Shown piece after piece: positions 25,521-35,700 of a stretch of 64,000 nucleotides of DNA (position 1 is the first letter of the stretch; the number at the start of each line of letters is the position of its first letter). The stretch is from Pelargonium tetragonum (Eukaryota; Streptophyta; Magnoliopsida; Geraniales; Geraniaceae): assembly GCA_036897445.1 (NCBI GenBank), contig JAYMTL010000047.1:1-64000 (forward strand). Direction: 5' to 3'. Under the pieces are notes generated by a model, which worked only from the letters and a program-made list of their open reading frames with translations, made no database searches and was not told where the DNA came from. Both the position numbers and the translations under genes were made by a program.

Positions 25521-28119
25521 AAGCCCCTTGCAAAGCTCTTTTTTCAGAGGTATGCATCTTTTACCGCGTTTTAAAAGCTACAAGAGAAGTTAATTTAGAC
25601 ATATTAGGCAATAAACGAACTTCCACTAAAAAACTATATTTATATTGTAGAAATGGACTTATTAGCGGGTTCTAGCAGGTAGCTTTAACTAAAAGGCAAT
25701 AAGATTTCTACAATGTACACAAGGTCTTATAAAATAAAGAGAACCTCTTTTTTTAACTTCTTTTTCTTAGAGAAAATTTTCTATTTGCTGTAGGAATTGT
25801 TACATATAAAGGGATTCTGCTTATCTTATAGTATTTTAAATAAGAGCTCTAGATTTATACCTAAGTGATTTTTTTAAGTTTGTAGAGAACTCAATTGCTA
25901 AAAGGGTTTCTTATCCTAATTCCTTTTATAGGGCTTGTTAAGAAAGAAGGAATAACTTTAATATTTGTAGTACTAAGGAACTGGTAAAGGAATAAAGACG
26001 TAGATTTGACTCCTTAAACCTGGAACTTTAGCTAACAACAAAAGCGGCAGGCTCCCAAGTAGAATAAGGAAAAATGCTTCCTTAAGGGCCTTGGGTTTGA
26101 ATTCGTCTAATTTTAATAACTTACTCTAAGAGATATTTAAACGGCATAGGAATTTAAAATAGACAAAGCAAGAATTTTCTTAGATTCAAGGGTATCTTTC
26201 ATACCGTACTGAGAAGCTTACAAGAGAACTTGGTACGTAGAGGCTGTCTAGGATATATAAAAAGGTTAAGAGAAGTTTAAAAGTAGCGGGTAGGTGTCAA
26301 TAGGACACATCCAGATTTTAGTAAAAAAGATCTAAAAAGGGCTCTTAATTAATAAATTAAAACAAAAAAGGATGAACGTAATAAACAACAAAATGCCAGT
26401 CCTGAAAAGGAGTTGAGTAGCAAATGGGGAAACTCACTTGTAGCAGCCTTTCCTTCTTAAAACGCGCTATTTTTACAGAACTATTAAAAATACGTGCCCT
26501 AAATCTAAAAAGAGTCTTTTTTCTATGTCCAAGAAATTAGACTTTTTCTAGGTAATTTTTGACTTTCCTATGCTTATAATTTGACAGCTTCGATTTCCGG
26601 GGAGTTTTTAAGGTTTAAATCTTTATTTTAGTACAAATTTATACGTTCCTAATTAGGATTCCCGATTTAGTTTTAGGCCCTCTAATAAGTATAATATTAG
26701 GTTGTACCCATAATACTACTAACCTCTGCCCAGTTCTGAACTAATAATTAACTATAAAAGTCTTTGCTACAAAGGGTAAAGCTTTGCCAAGGAAAATTCT
26801 AAGCAAGGGTTCTAAAGGGGAGTCCTTTTTGGTTTGGGCCAAGCGTCTAACTTTTGTTAAGTACCGGGTTTACCTCGTATAAAAGAAATTGAAATTGTTG
26901 GAACTGGAATCTATTACAGCATTTAATTTGACACTTTTCCATTAACTGGATAAACTCTGAATATTTCTGCCAAGACAAGAGTAGTAAAAAACCTTGGATA
27001 TAAAAAATAGGAGAAAAATCCTTTCCGGGTGCTCTTTTATTTTTATAAAGATATATTTCTGCTTGTGATTTTCTATAACTTACTCCACGAGATTTTAACT
27101 TTATAATATAACTATATATGAATATGAGTGGTCCCAAAAGTAGCTAATAAGTGAGGCGTTCTCTTCTCTACTGGAGCTTTTTCTCTTAAGGCATAAGTTA
27201 ACTCTTTCAAGATCAACACTCCTTAGCAAAGTAATCGGAATCTACCTTATGAGTTACAGAAAAGAGCGAATCCCCACCCTTTGGGTATAGTACTTTAAAC
27301 CAAATTTTTTACTAAATCCTAAGCGCGTACTTACACTTACAGAATTTCTCAGCTCTTTTGGCACCCACTTAGCGGAAATTTTCTTTACAATTGTGAGCCT
27401 CAAGACCCCACTTTTAGAGAAAGGTTGGGCATAAGTAAAAGAACCTGCTTACATACATAGGCTTTATAGATTATAGATTGAAATCTTAGAGTCTCTCAAC
27501 TTTTTCTTTCGATTTCTTATAGTAAACAGACTTTCCTGCAAAAGCCCTTTGAAATTTCAAGGGACGCCGCTCTGCTACCTCCGGCCGGTAGCTTGGGCTA
27601 TTAAAAAAGGCTTGTACAATACTTAAACTGTGTTTTTTACGGGCATTCCCTACAGGGCGAAATTAAGGGCCCTTTTCTAAGTTCGGAATCCTGTCAAATT
27701 CCTTTTTTTAGTATTAGTAGAATCCGCCTTTCTTGTATAGCTATAAATTCCTTAAGAGGTATTTCCTATATATTAGAATACTCCCTCTCTGTTTTCAGGG
27801 GTTCTAAGCTTCCCCCGAATAGAAGCTAACGCAAATAGGCCGGAATAATTGGATGGAGAGCGTTTTATAAGTTATCCAAAATTATAGCAGAAACAGGGTT
27901 GAGCAATAGCAATATTTGTATACTTCTAGACTATAAGGGCCTGCCGAAGAAATAAAGCTACTCCAGGAACCCTTGGCCGGTACTTAGAAAAGTATAGTAG
28001 CAAAGAAAATCAACAAAATTTAGAATCTATAAGGTAAGGTACCTTAATAACCAACACTTCTTTTTAAAACCTCTTAACCAGAAATCCTTAATAAAAGACT
28101 TTTAATAAAGAACGTAAAG
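25521..28119. other. Non-coding background with GC hairpin pair
   Basis: No gene supported. The paired inverted repeats at 27545-27592 are the only distinct structure. The 96-codon minus-strand frame at 26847-27137 has no recognisable feature. Confidence 0.7.
27545..27592. repeat. Two adjacent GC-cored inverted repeats
   Basis: CCCTTTGAAATTTCAAGGG (27545-27563) is a 9-bp-arm palindrome with one extra T. It is followed by GCTACC-TCCGGCC-GGTAGC (27574-27592), a perfect 6-bp stem. Together they form a locally GC-rich structured element in otherwise AT-rich sequence. No gene is attached. Confidence 0.7.
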
Positions 28120-28370
28120 GGCAACAAAACTATATTTATTACAAAACAAAAACTCCTGCACTTCCTAATAAATAGGCTACAATAATAAGAAGAGGACTAC
28201 CCCTTACTACTAGGGAGAAGAGTAACATCTTAGCTGCAAGTCCAGGCTCCAAAGAATAAGTATAAAACAAAGATACAGAAGAGTAAGGTACCTGAGTCTA
28301 GAGGTATTATAGCTAAGAATAAGAAGAAGATTTTAGGATAGGTATTAAGAAGAAAGCTAAAATCATGAGT
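28120..28370 (-). repeat. Dispersed repeat tract, minus-oriented fragment
   Basis: A purine-rich run (AATAAGAAGAGG, AAGAATAAGAAGAAG) with few GGG-TCC motifs. The complement of the segment near 28230 reads GGAGCCTGGACTTGCAGC, loosely like the CCTGGAGCTGGCGT word of the plus copies. Assignment to the family is by style and this weak similarity. Confidence 0.35.
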
Positions 28371-28739
28371 TTCCAGTAAATTTAGTCCAGTGAAAGTCAA
28401 ATGTTTGCGGTAAAGACAGTAGAAATTAAGGAATAAGCCAGATTTTTTGTGTCAGGTATTCCCTTTTTTACTTTTAGCTTAACTAGACAGTATAATTTTC
28501 TATCTAATTTCTTTATTAGAAAGGCCCACAAGGTCCCCTGCTTACACTCTAAGGATTAAAAGGCATTCTAGCTAGTTATTAACTTCGAGACTTTTCGATT
28601 GAATCTATTATTTTATTCTTTGCCTTAAGGCGAGGATCCTTTTTGAGTAGGTTTTTATAAGTTACAATTAAAAATTTTAAGGGAATTTCTTCGAGTTCCC
28701 GCTAGTTTTCGATCGAAGTAAGTGTTTTTTCCTTATGTT

Positions 28740-29290
28740 GGTTATAATGTATCTCTGTTCTATCTAATACTAAAATTAATTACATTACCTCCGCTACGCT
28801 GCAGAAGAATAGTGTATGATTAATTATCTCTAAGTTAGAATCCTCTCATGTCAATAAGAACAAAGACAACGAGGAAATACACCTTAGAATCTCTCTCTAA
28901 TCTATAAAAAAAAACAACTAAAATAAGTACTACTACCCATTATATATCTATTTTACTACTACTATATAATATAAATATAACTAATAGAGTGATTACGATA
29001 CCTTACAAATCTTACATATATTGTAAGTAGAATAGACAACTCCAAGTATACTTTTAAGAAGAGAGCTTCCGGTACAGCTCCTAAGAGAGTGAGAGTTGGG
29101 CTAGGCTAGGCTATAAGAATAATATAGGTCTTAAGATTAAGAATATGAGGTAAGTTGCATAAGAGTAAGAAGTAAGTCAATAAATAGAGTACAGGTTTTT
29201 TGCTTAAGAAGGGTCTGAAGAGTATGAAACAGGTATCCTCCCTACCCTAAGAACTAGAGATGAGAGAAAGATAGTTATTAAGAAAGGTAT
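28740..29290 (-). repeat. Dispersed repeat tract, minus-oriented copy
   Basis: It begins with TTAATTACATTACCT (28776-28790) followed by CCGCTACGCTGCAG. The complement of this (GTAGCGGAGGTAATG) matches the GTAGCGAGGT and GAAGGTTAACGC region of the other copies. The rest is ACTACTATATAATAT-type sequence and purine-rich runs. The tract ends about 160 bp before the tRNA candidate. Confidence 0.5.
28776..28790 (-). repeat. 15-bp dispersed word TTAATTACATTACCT, copy 1
   Basis: Exact copies also occur at 31512-31526 and 50341-50355, with a one-mismatch copy in inverse orientation at 45611-45625 and a looser one at 15830-15845. Three exact copies of a 15-mer in 64 kb is more than composition predicts. 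It lies at or near the edge of the dispersed tracts. Confidence 0.65.
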
Positions 29291-29451
29291 TCAGGCGACA
29301 AATCGGAGTAAGCAGTAAACACTCTGAAAAAGAACCCTAAGTGTTAATCTTATGAAAGCATTCATTTTTCATCACTTAAATAAGAAATTCTTTATTTGAT
29401 CCCTGACAGTCTGCTTTGTCAAATAGTAATCCGTTTTTCTAATGATTCCGT

Positions 29452-29532
29452 GGAGGGATTGCAATTGTAAGGCACAGGTTTACTAAATCATAAATGCATT
29501 GTGTATCATGGGTTCGATTCCCATTTCCTCCA
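29452..29532 (+). tRNA. Class II tRNA-like gene, serine type, anticodon ACU by position
   Basis: This 81-nt stretch folds as a tRNA with a long variable arm. The acceptor stem GGAGGGA (29452-29458) pairs with TTCCTCC (29525-29531) over all seven positions, one of them G-T, and is followed by discriminator A. The T arm is a perfect 5-bp stem, ATGGG with CCCAT, around a canonical TTCGATT loop. The variable arm forms ATGCA/TGTAT (29494-29498 with 29502-29506) around TTG. A long variable arm means Ser, Leu or Tyr, and loop TTACTAA (29480-29486) puts ACT at the anticodon, which would read serine AGU. Weak points are an anticodon stem with only three pairs, a D arm with two clear pairs and a single G in its loop, an unusual A at position 34, and no encoded CCA. 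It may be functional, slightly decayed, or an import from another genome. It is the most convincing gene-like object in the window. Confidence 0.6.
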
Positions 29533-29645
29533 AGCAAAGCTGGGTAGTAGAAAAGAGCTCTATAAGGCATAGTAAGTACGATACCTCTATTTTTGAGGTT
29601 AATACGGAGCTTCCTTGTTCCGATTGGTATAGCATTGTCAGATGA

Positions 29646-29678
29646 ACCCGACATGTCAAAGGTTCAACATGTTCGGGT
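29646..29678. repeat. Strong hairpin with tRNA-like loop
   Basis: ACCCGACATGT (29646-29656) pairs with ACATGTTCGGGT (29667-29678) in an 11-bp stem with one bulged T. The loop is the 10 nt CAAAGGTTCA. It lies about 115 bp downstream of the tRNA candidate and is preceded by ATTGGTATAGCA, which looks like a tRNA D loop. The whole 29613-29680 interval could be a remodelled tRNA, but the T stem does not fit. The stem itself is certain, its role is not. Confidence 0.7.
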
Positions 29679-30452
29679 ACTTCTAAGGAATTACTTTTTT
29701 TACATTTCATAAAATTATTAGTTGATCTTAGAACTCTTTGGCAGGATAGCATTAGTAATAAGTGTATAAAATTTGTGGTTGATGAGAGCCTTGGGTAGTC
29801 AGTCTAGCTAGTTTTTTTTTTCATTTTTTTGTTGTTATATGCTATAAATCTTACGGGTATCCTTTCCCTCTCCTCTTATTTCTTACTTAGCTAATTCTAT
29901 TTTGGTGTATTCTGCGTCCCTGTCCAGACTTAGAATTGGGAAAGACAGATTCACCGTAGGATTAGGAAAGAATAAAAAAGATGATACGAAAGATTTTATA
30001 GTTGCATTGAACTAGTTATTAGACTAATCCGTTTCACGCCAATACTGAAAATTGAAGGAGAGTCAAAGTATAGAAATAGAATATATAAGCAGGCACTCCT
30101 TTTTTTCAAGATTCCCAAAAAAGGCAGAGTATGGTATGTAGTACTTATGAAGCAAACTAAGATTTTAAAACATATCCTTTTGTTGTATGGTCTATGTATC
30201 GGAATCCCCTTATAATTTATAGGTATCATTATTCTTTTTATTCCTCTGAATAGCTATTCTTCCTATATTCCAATTTCGGTTTTACTAAGTAGGGTGGGGA
30301 GCTCTTTAAGCCTTTTTACTTTTATATAATTGATGTACACTTACATGGATTGTGCTTTACTCTATACTCTGATTCTACACGAAGTCCTTGAGTAATTTAA
30401 TGACAAACTATCTTAACGAATTTCTTCTCGTTTATTAACATAACATAGGGCC

Positions 30453-30473
30453 CTTAAAAAGAATCTTTTTAAG
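30453..30473. repeat. 9-bp perfect hairpin
   Basis: CTTAAAAAG, loop AAT, CTTTTTAAG. The stem is perfect but mostly A-T, so chance is a fair alternative. It follows an AGGGCC run, like many of the short GC-cored motifs in the background. Confidence 0.6.
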
Positions 30474-31129
30474 AACCGTGACTAGTCTAGCTAAGCGGGC
30501 CTCTTATCTTTATATTTAAAAGAGATCAAAACCTCTTTAAAAGGACGCCATATAAAGATGAAAAACTACTATACTGTTTTGTATACTCTAGAACGAAGGC
30601 AAGCTTCTAATTCTTACAAGGAGTTCAGGATTTTTAAGCATTGCCGGGATATGCTTTATGCAATGAATACTTAATTCATTCCTCGAGGTCAAAGACATAA
30701 TAGATTAAGGGTTTATCGTAGGCGCTATCCTAATATCTTGTATTAAATCCCTGCTAACTGGGTGTGCCGGTGTCTTATTCTATACCTTTTTAAAAGAACG
30801 CCTGAACGTATGAGCCGAAGAAAGACCCAATTCGAACCCTTGTACTTCATCTTTATCGTATATGCCCCCTGGATCTCTTTACCAAAGTAAGATAGAACAC
30901 GAATACCTAATAACCACGGAAAGCTCTGTAACTCTTTACTCTGCTTTCATGTTTCGGGAAGAAGAAGGAGAAGCTAATGCGAAAGTTTACGGAGTCTTTG
31001 CTGTAATAGGAAGATAATATAGGGATCCCAATGAAATAGATTTTTAATTAAAAGGAGGGCTCTTAATTAGAGCGAGCTGAAAAGTTTAATAAAATTATAC
31101 ATTTATTGATAATTGAAACCCCTATACTC

Positions 31130-31350
31130 TTTCAAAATATCTAGTACTCTACTATAAGTAACTGAGAAATCCTCTAGAATACTAATACCCATATTCTTCT
31201 ACGAGTTCCTAGACTTCCTTACAAAAAAGAATAAGAAAGGTATTCTAGGTATTATGAACTGGTACAGACTATAGCTCTGAAGAAGGGTCTTAAGAGAGTC
31301 TAGCTTAGAGTATCGTAAGAGTGTGAAACAAGGGATACAGAAAGGAAGTA
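31130..31350. repeat. TACTA-rich tract, orientation unclear
   Basis: ATCTAGTACTCTACTATAAG and similar words, then purine-rich sequence. It resembles the dispersed tracts in composition but I found no alignable block. An exact TTAATTACATTACCT follows at 31512-31526. Confidence 0.35.
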
Positions 31351-31511
31351 GTTATTTAGATTTTTTGCTAAGTAAAGAAAAAGAAATTTCATTACCTTGA
31401 CTTGCTTCTCTAAATAAACAATTTCTTTAATAACTTATAAGAATTTCTTAAAGGACCCTTTTTAATAGTACACAATATGGAATGGAAGAAACTCCTCTAC
31501 TGCAAAATCCC

Positions 31512-31526
31512 TTAATTACATTACCT
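31512..31526 (-). repeat. 15-bp dispersed word, copy 2
   Basis: Identical to 28776-28790. It lies between the TACTA-rich tract ending near 31350 and the CTA-rich tract starting near 31610. Confidence 0.65.
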
Positions 31527-31609
31527 TGTACTCGAAATCCTGCACACGCATAGGTTACAAACTAGGTTAGGCAAAAAAGAGGTCCTTTATAGATACAAAT
31601 TACAAAGGA

Positions 31610-32110
31610 GAAGAATGCTGCGGGTATACTAAAAAGAGCACTATTAGCAACCCTTAAGGGAAACTCCTCGCTTTAGCTTTAGACCTAACCTATAAGAAAC
31701 CAAGGAACACAGGACTCACCTTGACTTTATACTAAGCAGCTACTAAGACAATACAAGGTTTTAATCCTAACACTTCTAAGACTAGGAAAGATATCTTTCT
31801 TCTTATAGACTTGACTCCTCAATAAACTACTCCTAGCCTACTTACCTAATTACTTAACTCGGAGATAACGCTAACCAATAAAGCGGACTCTTATTCACTT
31901 AAAACCGGAAGCACTTTTGATTAACAGAACCCTTTAGCTGAGATAACTCAAATTTCTTATACATAACGGGCTTGTCCCTGGCTTATTCTAGCCAGTAGAT
32001 CCGGGTACTTATAACTGGAGTAGTACTCTAAAGTTCTTTTAGTATTGTAGTTCTATTACTCTAGCTTTATTCGTTACTAAAGGAATAGTAAAGTTTTAGG
32101 TATATCGGAT
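31610..32110. repeat. CTA-rich tract with few GC motifs
   Basis: A stretch rich in CCTAA, ACTAAG and CTACTCC followed by TAGTATTGTAG words. It sits just downstream of the TTAATTACATTACCT copy at 31512. Composition links it to the dispersed tracts, with both orientations apparently represented. Confidence 0.35.
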
Positions 32111-32737
32111 AAGGTAATTTCCTCTTTTGGTAACTATTACTATAGAGTAGAGAGTGCTTTAAGCCTTAATAAGGTTTTGTTTCCCGATTGAAGGGGACCG
32201 AAGAAGGATAACGCAGGCAAGTTTATCTTGGATAGTACATACTTACATTATAACAAAAAAACTTTTTACTTCATTCTTGACTTCATTTACCGCGAATCCC
32301 TTTAGCTCTTTACAATTACTTAAAACTAACAATTCATACTCTACCTTGTTGACGTACACGAGACCCTTTTTTTAGCATTTTAAGAATTTTAACTTGTGCT
32401 CGAACTTCATCCCAAGGCTTCCTTTTAGAGACTTATACTTATATAATTAGAATACGGGTAAGGGATCTTTGAGTTTTCTATTAGGGCAAAATCTAGAATA
32501 GGAATACAGAATTTAAGCACAGGATTTTTGAAAAGTGAAATTTATGTGTAAAGAGGCCCCTTATTTAGCCCTAATCCCGGCTTTAAGTCCCGAAGATTTC
32601 CTGTTTTTCTAGAAACCAGGAACGGTTTTTCATTCTTTCTATCTCCCCATAGTAGGGGCAATCCAAACGGGTATAAGTACGCTTATTTTAGAAAATAGTT
32701 GCCTGTTTTACGAATTAAACATGCGATAACAAAAGAT

Positions 32738-32766
32738 TTTGCTTTTTTATAAATTGAAAAAGCAAA
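32738..32766. repeat. 10-bp perfect hairpin
   Basis: TTTGCTTTTT (32738-32747) pairs exactly with AAAAAGCAAA (32757-32766) around a 9-nt loop. It is followed directly by a GGAATCCC motif of the dispersed type. It may be a stable RNA hairpin if transcribed. Confidence 0.6.
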
Positions 32767-35700
32767 GGAATCCCTTTTTTTAGGAAAAATCATACTAAAC
32801 AAAAGCGAAAAAGACTTGACTAAAAAATTCTCTTATTTTCACAAGAATTTTACAATACGGATACTTTTTTTCTCAATTCTCAGCGAGGTAGATTATAAAC
32901 TTTTTTAATTTCCCATGACTTTAGAAGGGGCTCCCTTTATTTGCCTCGACCCTGCTCTGAAAAACAGTATCGGAACTCCTCTAGACAGCTCTTACACAAA
33001 TTTATCAACTACCTGAACCGGCCCTAAATCTTAATAGAGAATTTACAGCAACCGGGATTTTTTTGTCCTACTGGGCCTTGCTCTCTGGTGTAGCTTGGGG
33101 ATTTAAGAGTTACATAAGATTACTTTCCTTACTCAGTACATAAACGGAAACCCCCTATATATAACAAATCCTTGCGTTCATGAACAGTATGCCGGTATAC
33201 TAACAAGTCAGTGTACGGATGAAAAGACACTATACAATATATCTGAGATTTATAACACAAAGTTCTATATGGGTAAAACCCCTCTACTTCAGAAACAAAA
33301 AAGAAAAGGAAAATTCATAGTACAAAAAAAGCTTAGGGGTCCGTGAATAAAACTTAACTAAAAAGCTCCCATTATTCATAGAATACCTATTTCTACTAAT
33401 AGACTTATATAACGCTTTTTAAGGCTAACCCAGAGTACTACTCGGATCCGGGGTTTATAAGCTAAGCTTTTTAAAGGCAGAAAGAAAATCCAAGAGTATT
33501 AATTTACAAAAGCCTAGCACTTTTTAGGACTTGTATTTTCACATAAGGGCCTATTCTAAAGAAAGTGATTTATAATGCAAAAGGGGGAGCTCCTAGACTT
33601 CCCTTAAGTTGTTTTTTTTATAAATGTCAAGACCCTTTTACTAGAGTAAAAAGGCGCGCTTTCGTTAAACGCCGCTAGAAATTTTAATAAAGTAATTTTA
33701 AACCCCAGCCTGAGCCTATAAAGATGTGGAGTCTTATACAATGGATTGCCGAAGTCATTAACTTGAGGGTTGGGCTATAAGCAGTGGTGAAGTAGCTAAA
33801 CACAAGGAATTCCGTCGAGAACCTACCCTAAAAGTATGCAGAATTTTTTTGGGGAACTCCAGGGAATAAGCAGAAGCAGCTTTAACTTCATTACAAAGGT
33901 GTCTCCAATGTGCCTGTATAAACCGGAAAAATCTATGCCATATTATAGGAAGTCCTTAAAAATTGAATGCAGATTCTTACTAAGCGCGACTTTTACAGGG
34001 GACCCTATCCCACCTCTAAAAAAGGAAGGCCTGGCAAAGGAAGATTGACTTTTCTATAAAAACCTTTATTCCTTTAATAACACTAAAGACCTTTCAATTC
34101 AAGGAGTTTGTTGCTACCTCTTATTAGGAATTTCCTTTCAGAAAATAAGACTCGCTTGTCTAGGAATCCGTTTACATCTTCAGTTTGCTTGATTGTTTTA
34201 AATTTATAACATTTATAGGCTTTTTTACTTATTAAAAAAGAAACTCCACTATATTACTTAATTAAAGTTAGGGATTTCGTTAATATATTCCTAGAGAATA
34301 GAGTAAAGATAAGCATTAAAGCCTATGAATCAAGCTTAATCTCGAAGAAATGAGTCATTAAACTTTTTATAATTTTAATTTATAAGTATAAGGAAAATCT
34401 AAGTATGTTTAAAAGAATAAGGGTATTCCAGTTTATAAAAACTAAATAATGATGGGATATCAAAAAATCTTTATCTCTTAAACCCTTTTCCTGGCAAATG
34501 AGTGCAGGAAAGAACATTAAGGATCTTATAAAAGAACATCTTGCTTAATAAGTTTTCTTTGTCATAGGAGTTTCTTCTTATATCCTTTATTACGAGGATT
34601 TACTCTATAAACAGTATACTCCAGTTGTTAGGAAATTACCTTTCTAAAAATCACTCTTAGGGTTTCGGGTTCCTAGTAGTAAGTTTTAAACTACTCAAAC
34701 TAATGAAAGTCTCTTTTTTATTGGTTACATAGGGATTTCTTTTCCTGTATACTTGTATCTATTATAGTCTATTATAGAGAGTGTTGGTGTACTCTTATGC
34801 AAAGTAAGAAGTCGTGTTAACTGTATAACAAGTATATAAAATTATCTGACTTTACAGGCTTTAGGAGGAATATTAAAGAGTTAGTGCTTTCTTTTGGATT
34901 AAGAATTTAAAAGAGAAAACACCTTTATTTATATTCCAAAAGCCTTTTTTCTTTAAAGGACTAAATTGGAAATCTAAGTATCTAAGTAAGTAATAAGTAG
35001 CAAACTAAATTATTTTCATTTAGGTTTTCTTACAGAGAATTTATAAAGATAAGACTACCTACGGACTTATCCCCTTTCAACCAAACAAGAACTCCTACAA
35101 TATAAGTAAGTCCTTTAGAGAAACCAAAATAGACTTTTTTATTAAAAAGAAATCCTATATACTCTTTAAAATAGCTGAAATAATTACAAAATAGTAAGTC
35201 CTTAACTCGTCAATTTCCTAAACTCCTAATACCGAAAAGTAAGCCGATATGCGTATTTAGAGCTGCGGAAGTAGATCTTTTTCCAGCAAAGCTTATCTAT
35301 CTACAATAAATTATTAAAGATATATTTATATAAAGTTTTAAGCCAAGCTCTCTCAATTTTCTTGCTCAAGGCCCTCGCGAAATGTATAACAAGTCTAATA
35401 AAGAAGTTTAAAATTTGAAAAAAGACTAGGCTTTCCTCGCTATTCCTTCAGGGAGTTCTTAAGTTCCAGGTCTCGCGGGAAGGGTTCCTTTAAAATACTA
35501 GTAATTAGGTCCTTTTTCTATTATTGTAATCCCCCAAGTCTAGGAATTCGTTATCTTCCAAGTATCTTAAATCTTCCTGTGGTAGGAAAAAGCACTTCTT
35601 ATGACTTAGCCTAGGTAACTGGATTACTCGTAGTATGCTAAATAAGAGTTTTTGTAACCTTATAGAAATTCTTAAAAAAGGAAATTAATAGCTAGTCTCG

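Larger units (their letters stand above)
29533..31129. other. Region downstream of the tRNA candidate
   Basis: Apart from the hairpins at 29646-29678 and 30453-30473 nothing is recognised. The minus-strand frames at 29439-29752 are antisense to the tRNA candidate, which explains their GNRTHD-like peptide, a common artefact of tRNA antisense translation. Confidence 0.7.

Noticed and set aside
29439-29752. Two minus-strand frames with GNRTHD- and EPLTC-like peptides
   Set aside because: These are translations of the antisense strand of the tRNA candidate and the neighbouring hairpin.
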